From contig NZ_CP162004.1 of assembly GCF_040822115.1 (NCBI RefSeq), positions 3,333,001-3,397,000 on the forward strand: DNA of 64,000 nt. The letters run 5' to 3'. This document shows positions 1 to 8,726 of the stretch, one piece after another (positions within the stretch are counted from its first letter, which is position 1; each line of letters starts with the position of its first letter). The notes under the pieces were generated by a model. It saw only the letters and a list, made by a program, of their open reading frames with translations. It ran no database searches and was not told the DNA's origin. The DNA comes from Flavobacterium sp. WC2421. GTDB taxonomy: Bacteria; Bacteroidota; Bacteroidia; Flavobacteriales; Flavobacteriaceae. Position numbers and translations under genes: made by a program.

Positions 1-2222
1 GCAACAAATGCAAATGAGACTCCTGCAGTACCTGCCCCTGAAGCTATCCAGTGGTCTTTAGATGCATTTACATTAGCAAATAAGGCAGTATTTTTTATTA
101 ATGGCAATAGTTGTTGCCAATACCTTTTTCTAACATTGAAACGATTTGGTTCTGATTCGTTACCATTTCCTGAAGAATATTTGATTAATAAGTCCTCCTC
201 CATTTCAAACAAGGTAAGCAATCTTTTTAAACTACTAAACTTGTTATTACTATCCATGTTAGCTTCAACAAACCATCCGTTAATTACTTCTTGCGGAGAT
301 CTAAAATCAGATGTGTTTCTTGTTATTTTGAAAACCTCTTGATTATTCACCAATAATTGTGAATTCTTTTCATAAAGGCTTCTAATTACATAAACATACA
401 TTTGGGAAACTGTATCCTCTTCAATTTTAGTATTTTCAAAAATAAAATATTCTAGTTTTTTATTCTTTGGACTTTCAGTATCAAATATGTTTTGTTCATC
501 TAAAGAATCTTCATTTTCAAGAATTACAACATCAGGGTATTCCCATATTTTTAAAAACCTATTATAAATTCTTTTTAAGCGGTCTTCATATTTGGAAACA
601 TCCCAATTGTCTATTGTTTGTAGGTAAGAGTTCAACCACAGTCTACTGTACTTATAACCTTGTGCACCTTCATCTTTATTCATTTCTTTTTTAGCTAGAA
701 ATGATTTATTACTTAGCGTTCCATTATTTCCTGAAAGCGTAAGATTACCAATGGTATTTAAATGTTTTTCCTTGAATAAAAAATACTCTTCTGATGATAA
801 ATCAGTACTCCAAACTTCATTTGGGTTTCTTGGGAAGATGTGTTCTATTGTAATATTTTCATTTGTAGTATTTACATGTTCTCGGTTGTTGTAGTTCTCG
901 AGCATTTCAAACAGATAATTTCTGTTTTTTGGCTGGGTGTTGTACAAATCCTTATCCTTTAAAGCTGTTTTAATATCTTCATTGCTAGGGAATTTGGCAC
1001 TTCCTTTCTTTTTAACTAACACTTTAGCAATAGAGTCATAATATTCCTCTGTATCTACCTCAGCATACAGGCTCATAAATATTTTATTTAAGGCATTAGT
1101 TGGTAAACCTACAACAAACCTTCTCCAAGCGTAGCTTTGAATCAATTTCAGGACTTTTATTAAATCCTCTTTGCTTAGCAAACCATTTTCTGCATCCTCA
1201 AATACTTGCAATAAAAAAGGGTAGGCTACATTTATTTCTAAACGATTGATGTATTCTAATTCTTTCCTGATGCTTGCATCTGAAACTGTCGATGGGTTTA
1301 CTAATTTTTTATAGTGAATTGATAATGATTTTATGTTTTCTAATTCCTGATGGTAAGCCTCTTCTTTTTTGTTTGAATACAGACTTTTAAACTCCGCGTA
1401 CACCTTATTTTTATTGGGTATTTTCTTGTTGCGTAGTGTTAGGTAATCTCTGATAAATTCTGAAACCAAAGAGCTTTGTTTTATTAGGTCTTTAGCATTT
1501 TCTTCGATAGGGTTCCATATGGTTTCAAAAATTCTATTTTGGTCTTTTGGAGGTAAGTCCATTAAAATGAAATTACGAATCAAATCTGATTGGGATAAAT
1601 CTAATCCTGTTGAATTTAAACTCTCAAAAATACGCTGGGGATCGTCTTTGTCTCTTTCTAATGAAATTTCTACAAATATTAATCGATTTAAACCTCTTAG
1701 AATCACTTCAAAATTATCTTCGTTGATAGCGCTTCTGAAATAGTTGTAATTCTCAATCACATTTGAGAATGTACCAAATTCATTTTGTGTCCCTCGCATT
1801 ATGGCTTGAAATGCTAATGAATTCGTATCTGTTTGTTTTAGCTTTAACTTGCTTGATTCATTTTGAACATATTGATTGGTCAAAAACATATTGTACAATC
1901 TGTCAGCATCCTGTGGTTTACTGTTTTCTTTTGCAAAACGATACAATGCCACATACAAAATATTGATAGTAGTCAATCGTTGTTGTCCATCTATAATTAC
2001 CAATTCTTTTACTTCGCTGGTGCTATAAGTACCTTCGTGAACAAAGACTATGCTTCCAATAAAATGAGTTCCTCTATTTTCAGTTTCAACAGAGATAATA
2101 TCGTTTAGTAATTCTTTGCACTCTTCATTTTTCCAATCGTAATTTCGCTGATATACTGGAATGACAAATTGTACATTAACGGCTTGTAAGAAGGTAATTA
2201 TTGGTAATTCGTTTGCTTTCAT
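1..2222 (-). CDS. GmrSD-like DUF262/DUF1524/DUF4268 protein, C-terminus cut by window edge
   Basis: The start is the ATG whose complement ends at 2222; the frame stays open to base 1, so about 740 residues are visible and the C-terminus is missing. Residues 21-30 read IPVYQRNYDW and 78-85 read DGQQRLTT, the two hallmark motifs of DUF262 (ParB-like nucleotide-binding fold). Residues 460-465 (EHIFPR) are the H-x-x-P core of DUF1524, an HNH-like nuclease. The last visible 50 residues resemble DUF4268. In characterised relatives (GmrSD, BrxU) this pairing makes an NTP-regulated type IV nuclease that cuts modified phage DNA. It is the last visible gene of a minus-strand operon, 37 nt after a nuclease-like gene and a type IIG enzyme. 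The family call is firm; the target is unknown. Confidence 0.88.
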   Translation of the reverse strand, partial: MKANELPIITFLQAVNVQFVIPVYQRNYDWKNEECKELLNDIISVETENRGTHFIGSIVFVHEGTYSTSEVKELVIIDGQQRLTTINILYVALYRFAKENSKPQDADRLYNMFLTNQYVQNESSKLKLKQTDTNSLAFQAIMRGTQNEFGTFSNVIENYNYFRSAINEDNFEVILRGLNRLIFVEISLERDKDDPQRIFESLNSTGLDLSQSDLIRNFILMDLPPKDQNRIFETIWNPIEENAKDLIKQSSLVSEFIRDYLTLRNKKIPNKNKVYAEFKSLYSNKKEEAYHQELENIKSLSIHYKKLVNPSTVSDASIRKELEYINRLEINVAYPFLLQVFEDAENGLLSKEDLIKVLKLIQSYAWRRFVVGLPTNALNKIFMSLYAEVDTEEYYDSIAKVLVKKKGSAKFPSNEDIKTALKDKDLYNTQPKNRNYLFEMLENYNNREHVNTTNENITIEHIFPRNPNEVWSTDLSSEEYFLFKEKHLNTIGNLTLSGNNGTLSNKSFLAKKEMNKDEGAQGYKYSRLWLNSYLQTIDNWDVSKYEDRLKRIYNRFLKIWEYPDVVILENEDSLDEQNIFDTESPKNKKLEYFIFENTKIEEDTVSQMYVYVIRSLYEKNSQLLVNNQEVFKITRNTSDFRSPQEVINGWFVEANMDSNNKFSSLKRLLTLFEMEEDLLIKYSSGNGNESEPNRFNVRKRYWQQLLPLIKNTALFANVNASKDHWIASGAGTAGVSFAFV

Positions 2223-2259
2223 AGTTATTTATTTTCTACAATCTAAATAATCTCCTAGC

Positions 2260-3381
2260 TCAATTATTTGTGATTTTTTTATTATAATTTGTAATATAAT
2301 CTTTTATAGTTTCTTCATCATCTTTTAACTTGTCATCACTACTTGTCCAAACTTTTACTATTTTCTCAATATAAATCGGCTGATTATTTATCAAAATATT
2401 CCCAGTCTTACTAAAATCTCTAGCCAATAGATTCCATTTAATTAATATATCTTCTCTATTAGAAAAAGCTTTTATAAAAAAAGAAAACGTTCTAGTGTCG
2501 TTCTGTATTAGTGGTGAATTATTTATGGGTAAATATTTAATTTTTTTCTCTTCAGTATTTTCATAGGTAGTCCTATTAGCGTACATCATATTTTTTAATG
2601 ATTCTGAAAGCATCCAATTAACATTAAATCCATCACTTATTTTCTCTACATTATTAGAAATTTCTAAATGTAACTTCCAATCTTCAATTACAATTGAGCC
2701 AGTGTTTTTAATAATAATATCTAACATACACCAAGTATGATTTGTTTCATTTGAACCATAAAGAGAAAAAGCCTTGGGCGAGATTATCATAAATGGTCGC
2801 ATATTTAAAGGAGGGTTTCCTCTTACATTTTTTGTAATTGTCTTTTCAAACTTTGGGTTAATAGTTTCTTCAAATCTATTAAGTTCATTTACAAAAACTT
2901 CCGCGTCAAACTTCTCTCTGAAATTATTTTCATTAACATACCAATTAAAACTTTCTTTGTTATTTTCAATTAAATCCGCAATGTCTTCCCAGCAAAAAAG
3001 TAAAATTTTAAAGCTTCCTTTTTCCCTGCTTTCAGCATCAATTACTCTTATATATTCTTCAGTTTTACTATCTTTATTTGCTGTAGTTGCAATAATAAAT
3101 ACCTCTAATTTAGGTTCAAAAGTCCTAGCCTTGCTTAGCTCATTTTCAATCTCTTTAAGGTCTAATTTTGCATTTGAATAATCATCTTTACCTTTGGCTT
3201 GAATTCCAAAATAGTTGTTTTTTCCTTTTGGAACTCCATAAACATCAACACCTGATTGTGGTTGTCCAAGCCTTCCATTTTTTTTTATTTCAAAAGGGAT
3301 TTCCCATAATTCACCCCATAACTTTTTACATAAGCTTTCAAAATCTTGCCAATGTTCAGGTTTTCTTATAGTTTTTTTCAT
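2260..3381 (-). CDS. Mrr-like PD-(D/Q)xK nuclease domain protein with uncharacterised C-terminal domain
   Basis: This 373-residue protein has no family name I can give. Its N-terminal 150 residues look like a restriction-endonuclease fold: an early acidic residue in WQDFESL (Glu15), then Asp46 in GVDVYG and Gln61-x-Lys63 in FGIQAKGK, fitting the E...D...QxK pattern of Mrr-type nucleases. A short linker follows, and residues about 190-373 look beta-rich, like a binding or sensor domain. It sits 2 nt after the type IIG gene and 37 nt before the GmrSD-like gene, so it is almost certainly co-transcribed and part of the same defence operon. Nuclease activity is inferred from the motif; what the C-terminal half recognises cannot be told from sequence. 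Confidence 0.7.
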   Translation of the reverse strand: MKKTIRKPEHWQDFESLCKKLWGELWEIPFEIKKNGRLGQPQSGVDVYGVPKGKNNYFGIQAKGKDDYSNAKLDLKEIENELSKARTFEPKLEVFIIATTANKDSKTEEYIRVIDAESREKGSFKILLFCWEDIADLIENNKESFNWYVNENNFREKFDAEVFVNELNRFEETINPKFEKTITKNVRGNPPLNMRPFMIISPKAFSLYGSNETNHTWCMLDIIIKNTGSIVIEDWKLHLEISNNVEKISDGFNVNWMLSESLKNMMYANRTTYENTEEKKIKYLPINNSPLIQNDTRTFSFFIKAFSNREDILIKWNLLARDFSKTGNILINNQPIYIEKIVKVWTSSDDKLKDDEETIKDYITNYNKKITNN

Positions 3382-3383
3382 AT

Positions 3384-6300
3384 TTAACTATTTTCTACAG
3401 TATTTATCTCCTCCGCACTCAGCCCATATAACTCATAAACCATCATATCTATTTGTTGTTCTAAATCGCTAGTATCTGCTTTAGCGTCTTGGGATTTATG
3501 GAAAAGGATTTTATCTACAACTTTAGATATATTGTTTTTTGCTTTAATATAAGGCAAGTTTTCAATTTCATAAGAATTGACATTACTATTTGTACTAGTT
3601 GTTTTAAAAAGCCAATTATATAATCTTGAATTTAACAAGCCTAATAACTCTAATTTTTCTTCTTTACTGAAAGCATCTATTAAAAAATAATTACAAGAAT
3701 GTCCACAGAATGAATTTTTATCTAAGAATGAAGCTTTGATTCTGTATTTTTCATTTACCCCAGTAATACCTTGCATAACAATTCTTTCAAAAGAATAATG
3801 ATTTGATTTTGGAGAACTATTTTCGGATAAATATTCTTTTTTGTTAACGTATTCTATATTTCCTTGACTAGGTTTTTGAGTCAAAAAATATTTTTGAACT
3901 TGTGCACCCTTAATTAAAATATTTTCGTTTTTCTCATTTAGAAAATATTTTTTATGTGTTGAAATATTTAATTCTCCTTGATAGCATTTTATTATGTTTT
4001 TAAATTTCTGTTTATCTTTTTGAATTTTTATAAGTAGAGAAATTTCTTTATTATTAGCTAGAGGAATTGAATGTGTCTCAAAATCAATGGATTCGATAAT
4101 TTTATAATTTAGTAGAATTGGGGAGGAGTTTATTTCTCTTAGATGACTTATGTTTAATTCAAAATCAGTATTTATACTTTTTTTATTTTCTGACAATAAA
4201 ATACAAACACTCATTTTAGCTTCTTCAAATACTCTATTATTTTCATTATCTCTTTCAGGAAAAGCATCAATCTTTAGAATTGTTTGTTCTTTTAAATAAT
4301 ATTCTCTTATTTTTTTTGCTTGATTATCAGCTAAAAATGAAATTTGAAATATTTGACAATTTAATCCATTTTGTTTAAGTATTTCAGGTGCTAATGATAG
4401 GAATAATTTAAAAGCATTCAATTTTCCTCCTTGTGAATTTTTATATTTATTATCTAATTTAAAATAATTTAATTCGTTTTCACCAATATTGGTAGATTCA
4501 AATACAAAATAAGGCGGATTTCCGATAACCACATCAAACCCCACAAAATCACCATTGTCATTCAATACATCAGGAAATTCAAAACGCCATTCAAAAGCAT
4601 TTTCATAAATCTTGTTGCTTTTTATTTCTTCTATTTCGGTATCTAGTTTTTTGGTATCTACTGCCAGTACATTTACTCTTTTGTTCCAAGCGGTTTGCTC
4701 TTTCTTGCTACGCTCAAATAATCCTGTTTGTTGGGTTAAATTAAAGAGTTCGCCTTTTAGTTTTTCGAGTTTAATTTTCTTAGGATCGTTAATCCCTATT
4801 TCGCTTCTAAAATTCCCTTTAATATCTAAAATCAAACGCTCCATTTCGCGCTTTTGCTCTTTGCTTTCGGCATTACGGTAAGTATCTACGGCTAGTTTGT
4901 AACTTTCAATATTCCACTTGCTTTGTTTGAGTGCTTTTTTCAAATCAGCATCTAATCCAAATCGAGATATTAGGGAGTTCCCGCATTTTATATTAATATC
5001 AATGTTAGGTAAGGTTTCCAGTTCATTGGTATTGGGTTTGTAATAGGCATTTTTCAATAACTCAATCCACAATCGCAAACGACAAATTTTAACGGAGTTG
5101 GGATTTATGTCCACACCAAACAAGCAATTCTCTATTATGGTTTGTTTCTCGTGAAATAAGGTTTCCTGTACGCGTTGGCTTTCTTTATTTTTAGGGTTGT
5201 ATTGAAACGGAACTCCATCTTCATCCGTTACCATCAATTCATCATTGACTACTTCAAATTGGTATTCTTTCAAGCGATTCCCATTATGATCTTGCAAAAC
5301 ACGCAAGTCATTTTTAATGGCAATGATTTCATTCAGGGCCGAAACCAAGAAATGTCCCGAACCAACGGCAGGATCACATATTTTTAGTGTGTTTATTATG
5401 CCATTAGCTTCTTTTCTATCTTCGATTTTATCATAGAGTTGTTTAAATTCAGTACAATCCCAGTATTTAGTTTCATTAAATTTTTGAACAACAGCCCTAC
5501 GAATCGTTTCTTTACACATGTACATCGTGATGAAACTGGGAGTAAAGAAGGAACCATCTTTGTAGCCGTTAATTTTTTCGAAAATTAAACCTAAAACAGA
5601 AGCATTAATCAGCGTTTTATTATCCTCTTGAATGTCTTCACTTCCTTCGCTGGCAAAATCGTAAGCATCCAGAAATGAGAAGAAATAGTTCAGGGAATCT
5701 ATTGTTCCTGTTTTCTTTTTTCCAGTGGTATTTTTGATTACAGTTGATGATAATAATTCTAGTGGAACATGATCTTGCAATTGCGAGATAAAAAGGGCAT
5801 TGTGTTCTAACTCTGTAGGTTCAAAAAGGGAACTGTTTAAGTATGGTACTTTTGCAAATTTAGTTGCCACTCCAGCGTTTCTTTCCTCTGGCTTTTTTGC
5901 GAGAACCTGAAAGAAGAGACCGTTTAAATTATCATAATCATTTATTAATTGGGGATTTAGAAAGGAATAACTTTTGTCGCCTTTATGATAGGTTATTAGT
6001 TGCGCTTCCAGTAATTTCAGAAATAGAATTCGATTTACCCATGTAATGATCAACTCTAAAGCAACATTAAATAATTTTTCTTCATAGGTATCACCATATT
6101 GTTTGGCGTTATCCAGACGCGATATTTTATCTAAACTATCCAGTTGTATAATGGTGTTTTCTAAAAGGGAACCTAAATATCTATTTTCTGGTTTGTGTCG
6201 CCCTATTAATTTTTTCCCGCCTTCTTTTACTTCTGTCAGTCCAATGATATGTAAAAGCTCACTATAAAAGTTTTTGTCTAATGTGTTACTGTCGTTTGCA

Positions 6301-7019
6301 AAAGACAATTTGAGTAAATGCTCAGGAGAAAGTAATTTGAAAAGGGCAACTAATTTTTTATCGTCCTCTTTATCTTCATTTCGTAATGGCTTGTCGTATT
6401 TACGAATATCAAAATGAGCAAATTCAATGGTAATTTGTAATCCTTCGATAAAAGGTTTTGCAATCTCTTTGTAAAAATAATCGGTTGTTTTACCTGACAA
6501 TCGTCCTTCTTCAAAATCAACAAATTGCTTTGTAAAAGGTTTGTTATCTGCAAATAATTTATTGAAGAGTTGGGCATCAAAAACAAACCATTCGTGAATA
6601 TTAGTAACGACGAGGTGTTTTAGTTCGGTGTTTTTATGGGTGATGCGTTCTCGCATATAATACAAAACTAATTCTTGCAATGCTTTTCCGTTTAAGTTAG
6701 CAACGGTAATCATTTCAGTTTTGTTTATAGGGCTTTTGGCTTCCATGATGACACCAACGTTGCTTTTAGCATCTTTTCCATTATGAATCACCAAATCATT
6801 ACGGCCTTTTGTATTTACAGAATAGTTAAGGTCGTAATAGGTTTTTTTTAAGAAATCAATCACTAAGTTTTTATGAAACTCTTCGCTTTCCTTTTCATTT
6901 ATGCTATCTAAAATCTTTATCAAATTCGTTTTAAACTCCTCAATATGGGTACGGTTTGGTTTTATTTTTAGAAAAGCTTTATTGAGTGCTTTACGTGGTT
7001 CTAGAAGTATAGTATTCAT
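3384..7019 (-). CDS. Type IIG restriction-modification enzyme (fused nuclease and N6-adenine methyltransferase)
   Basis: A 1211-residue protein with the layout of a single-chain type IIG restriction enzyme. Near the N-terminus Asp75 (RNDLVIH) and Glu93-x-Lys95 (GVIMEAKSP) form a PD-ExK nuclease site. Residues 549-557 (DPAVGSGHF) are the SAM-binding motif I, and 834-837 (NPPY) is motif IV of gamma-class N6-adenine methylases such as Eco57I. Residues about 850-1180 should hold the target-recognition domain, ending in a helical C-terminus. One enzyme would both methylate host sites and cut unmodified DNA. It is the first gene of a three-gene minus-strand operon, with a Bacteroidetes-like promoter just upstream. 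The family is secure; the recognition sequence is not predictable here. Confidence 0.9.
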   Translation of the reverse strand: MNTILLEPRKALNKAFLKIKPNRTHIEEFKTNLIKILDSINEKESEEFHKNLVIDFLKKTYYDLNYSVNTKGRNDLVIHNGKDAKSNVGVIMEAKSPINKTEMITVANLNGKALQELVLYYMRERITHKNTELKHLVVTNIHEWFVFDAQLFNKLFADNKPFTKQFVDFEEGRLSGKTTDYFYKEIAKPFIEGLQITIEFAHFDIRKYDKPLRNEDKEDDKKLVALFKLLSPEHLLKLSFANDSNTLDKNFYSELLHIIGLTEVKEGGKKLIGRHKPENRYLGSLLENTIIQLDSLDKISRLDNAKQYGDTYEEKLFNVALELIITWVNRILFLKLLEAQLITYHKGDKSYSFLNPQLINDYDNLNGLFFQVLAKKPEERNAGVATKFAKVPYLNSSLFEPTELEHNALFISQLQDHVPLELLSSTVIKNTTGKKKTGTIDSLNYFFSFLDAYDFASEGSEDIQEDNKTLINASVLGLIFEKINGYKDGSFFTPSFITMYMCKETIRRAVVQKFNETKYWDCTEFKQLYDKIEDRKEANGIINTLKICDPAVGSGHFLVSALNEIIAIKNDLRVLQDHNGNRLKEYQFEVVNDELMVTDEDGVPFQYNPKNKESQRVQETLFHEKQTIIENCLFGVDINPNSVKICRLRLWIELLKNAYYKPNTNELETLPNIDINIKCGNSLISRFGLDADLKKALKQSKWNIESYKLAVDTYRNAESKEQKREMERLILDIKGNFRSEIGINDPKKIKLEKLKGELFNLTQQTGLFERSKKEQTAWNKRVNVLAVDTKKLDTEIEEIKSNKIYENAFEWRFEFPDVLNDNGDFVGFDVVIGNPPYFVFESTNIGENELNYFKLDNKYKNSQGGKLNAFKLFLSLAPEILKQNGLNCQIFQISFLADNQAKKIREYYLKEQTILKIDAFPERDNENNRVFEEAKMSVCILLSENKKSINTDFELNISHLREINSSPILLNYKIIESIDFETHSIPLANNKEISLLIKIQKDKQKFKNIIKCYQGELNISTHKKYFLNEKNENILIKGAQVQKYFLTQKPSQGNIEYVNKKEYLSENSSPKSNHYSFERIVMQGITGVNEKYRIKASFLDKNSFCGHSCNYFLIDAFSKEEKLELLGLLNSRLYNWLFKTTSTNSNVNSYEIENLPYIKAKNNISKVVDKILFHKSQDAKADTSDLEQQIDMMVYELYGLSAEEINTVENS

Positions 7020-7045
7020 AATTTAATGTCGGGGTTCTTTAATCT

Positions 7046-7053
7046 CAAACTTA
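7046..7053 (-). promoter_or_regulatory. Probable -7 element for the restriction operon
   Basis: On the minus strand this reads TAAGTTTG, matching the Bacteroidetes -7 consensus TAnnTTTG, and lies 26 bp before the ATG of the type IIG gene. No clear TTG is seen 19-20 bp further upstream, so the call rests on the -7 motif and position. Confidence 0.4.
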
Positions 7054-7413
7054 CTATTAAAAAGCGAGAACTAAAATTTTACTACAATATCTAATTAGTT
7101 TTAAATATTGATATCAAATGTACTAATCAATTCAGTGAACAGTTTACGGTTTTCCTCATTTCAGGAAAATCATTGACTTATTTATATTTCTATTAATGGT
7201 TCTAATGACTTTTGATTCTGTTTTTGTAAATAAACGACATTTTGTAGGATTTTACTATACCCACTTTTAGTTATATTTATCATTTAAAAAGGAAGTGGTT
7301 TTTTTATAAAATCTTAAAATAAGTTAAACAAAAAGTATCAAACTGCTTGATTAAAAAACAAACAACTTCATACTTTCCATCAAGTAACTTAAAACCACTT
7401 TAGTTTGTCACAT
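7054..7413. other. Intergenic region upstream of the restriction operon
   Basis: About 360 bp with no credible ORF. At 7261-7305 there is a plus-strand CCACTT/AAGTGG stem with a long loop followed by seven Ts, a weak terminator-like hairpin with no obvious plus-strand gene before it. Nothing else stands out. Confidence 0.4.
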
Positions 7414-7974
7414 TTATTTTATAGTTAGTTTAAAGAGTTTATTCTCATACCCCCAAACTTGAGCATGTTTTGGATTTCCTACACCAGATAATGAACCAAC
7501 ATAATAAACATCATTATTGTTCTCTTTTAATATTTGAAACACTTCTTTTTTCAACATTTCATACTCCTTGAAAAGTTTGCTTGGGTGATTACCCCAAGCA
7601 ATTATTACTCTGCTGTTTTTTGATGAGTAATTTTTAATCACGTTTAAATTTGCAGGGTCGATAATTTCTTCCTTTAGAGCAAATAATTCTTTTGAATATG
7701 TTTCATAAAAAGGAATTAAATTCAGAATGATAATTTTCCCTACGTTTTTAAGTTCCTCTCTATCATTTTTATTCTTAAAGATGTAATTACAAACATTAAA
7801 AACTGTTTTATCAGAAACCTCTAAAGTGGCTCTACTTGGGTTTTTCATTATTACAATAATATTTTCAGTACGATCTTTATTTATGGTTAACTCTAACCAA
7901 AATCTCTTTTTATCTGTTCGATGATAGTTTTTATCTACAATAAAATCTGGGTGTTTATAAACTGGTTTTTTCAT
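7414..7974 (-). CDS. DUF1643 family protein
   Basis: A 186-residue protein that fits the DUF1643 family: an N-terminal strand-rich start with FWLELTIN, then IVIMKNPSRAT followed by a D-x-T (SDKTVFNVC), a central IIILNLIPFYET, a later VIIAWGNHPSK, and a C-terminal GxPKHA (GNPKHAQVWGY). These correspond to the family's usual N-P-S, N-L-F-P, A-W-G and G-x-P-x-H-P blocks. DUF1643 proteins have no established biochemical role, but they are often found in mobile and phage-related DNA, as here between a restriction operon and an integrase. It is transcribed alone on the minus strand, with 390 bp before the type IIG gene. Confidence 0.8.
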   Translation of the reverse strand: MKKPVYKHPDFIVDKNYHRTDKKRFWLELTINKDRTENIIVIMKNPSRATLEVSDKTVFNVCNYIFKNKNDREELKNVGKIIILNLIPFYETYSKELFALKEEIIDPANLNVIKNYSSKNSRVIIAWGNHPSKLFKEYEMLKKEVFQILKENNNDVYYVGSLSGVGNPKHAQVWGYENKLFKLTIK

Positions 7975-8353
7975 TTTTTTAATTAGTTTTTAGTTGGAAA
8001 AGTTTTTTAGTTGGTTTTAGTGAATTCATGAATAGTATCATTAGAATTAAAAACCTAACTAATATAATTAAGATATTTAATTCGTTTCAATATCTACTGC
8101 TAAATGTGAAATTCTAAAGGACAATAATGATAACAAATGAATTTACCAAAATTATAATATTTATTCTATATTAAGGAACCACGAAAAGCTCAACTTTTAA
8201 ACTAAGCGAAATTCTAACATAATAATAAAGAGTTAATTTTTAAGTAGATAGAACACAAATTTAGAGTTAGAAATAAAGCTCATTTATAACTAAAACAGTT
8301 ATTTTAATTTACTTAAAAAATAAGATAATTTAGCATTTATAGTGGTAATTTAT
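7975..8353. other. AT-rich intergenic region left of the putative RNA gene
   Basis: About 380 bp with no ORF of note in either direction. The minus strand next to the DUF1643 start carries several short AACTAAAA-like repeats, and GAAATTCTAA occurs twice. I see no clear promoter or structure. Confidence 0.4.
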
Positions 8354-8361
8354 TAATTTTG
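8354..8361 (+). promoter_or_regulatory. Promoter -7 element of the putative RNA gene
   Basis: TAATTTTG fits the Bacteroidetes -7 consensus exactly. A weak TTTAG lies about 20 bp upstream in place of TTTG. Initiation would fall near 8367, just where the unusual, less AT-rich, structured segment begins. Confidence 0.45.
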
Positions 8362-8365
8362 TAGT

Positions 8366-8709
8366 CAACCCTTTCTAGAAATAGAATGGACAGCTGTAGA
8401 AAGAACTTGATGAAAAGAGTAACAAATAGCTCAGAAGTTGGATTGTAATTACGCCTTGAAATAACAGGTAATATAGTAGTGAGGTTTCTCCGATAGGTTG
8501 GAAAATGGAATCAAAGTGAAATCAGTAGGTTGGAACATAACACAGAGTAATAAGTGTCCTGAATTAACAGGAGTTTTAGTTTCCAGCGTGGGTGTAGTAA
8601 GATAATAACTTATGACGTACAGTACTGTATAAGCATGATTTTAAAAGCAAAATAGAACTATTCTGCTTACCAAAGATAAAATTTGGCAGGGGTTTTTTAT
8701 GCTTTTTTT
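8366..8709 (+). ncRNA. Putative structured non-coding RNA, family unknown
   Basis: A 340-nt stretch without a credible ORF that differs in texture from the AT-rich DNA around it. It starts just after a consensus -7 box and ends in a hairpin with T-runs. Visible folds include a 5-bp stem with TCCTG and CAGGA arms (8557-8572), TAAG/CTTA near 8588-8602, a perfect 12-bp palindrome TACAGTACTGTA (8618-8629), a 9-bp stem with one mismatch (8647-8666), and the terminal CCAAA/TTTGG stem. I do not recognise tmRNA, RNase P RNA, 6S RNA or a group II intron domain V. It lies convergent to the integrase inside the putative element. It could also be the decayed end of an element. Confidence 0.45.
8670..8709 (+). 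terminator. Terminator-like hairpin ending the putative RNA
   Basis: CCAAA (8670-8674) pairs with TTTGG (8682-8686), followed by a G-rich step and T-runs at 8693-8698 and 8703-8709. It also lies 18 bp past the integrase stop codon on the opposite strand, so it may separate the two convergent transcripts. Confidence 0.5.
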
Positions 8710-8726
8710 ATAACGAAATTTGATAA

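Noticed and set aside
8366..8709. Retron, group II intron or tmRNA
   Set aside because: No reverse transcriptase gene is near, there is no domain V-like hairpin and no tRNA-like end.
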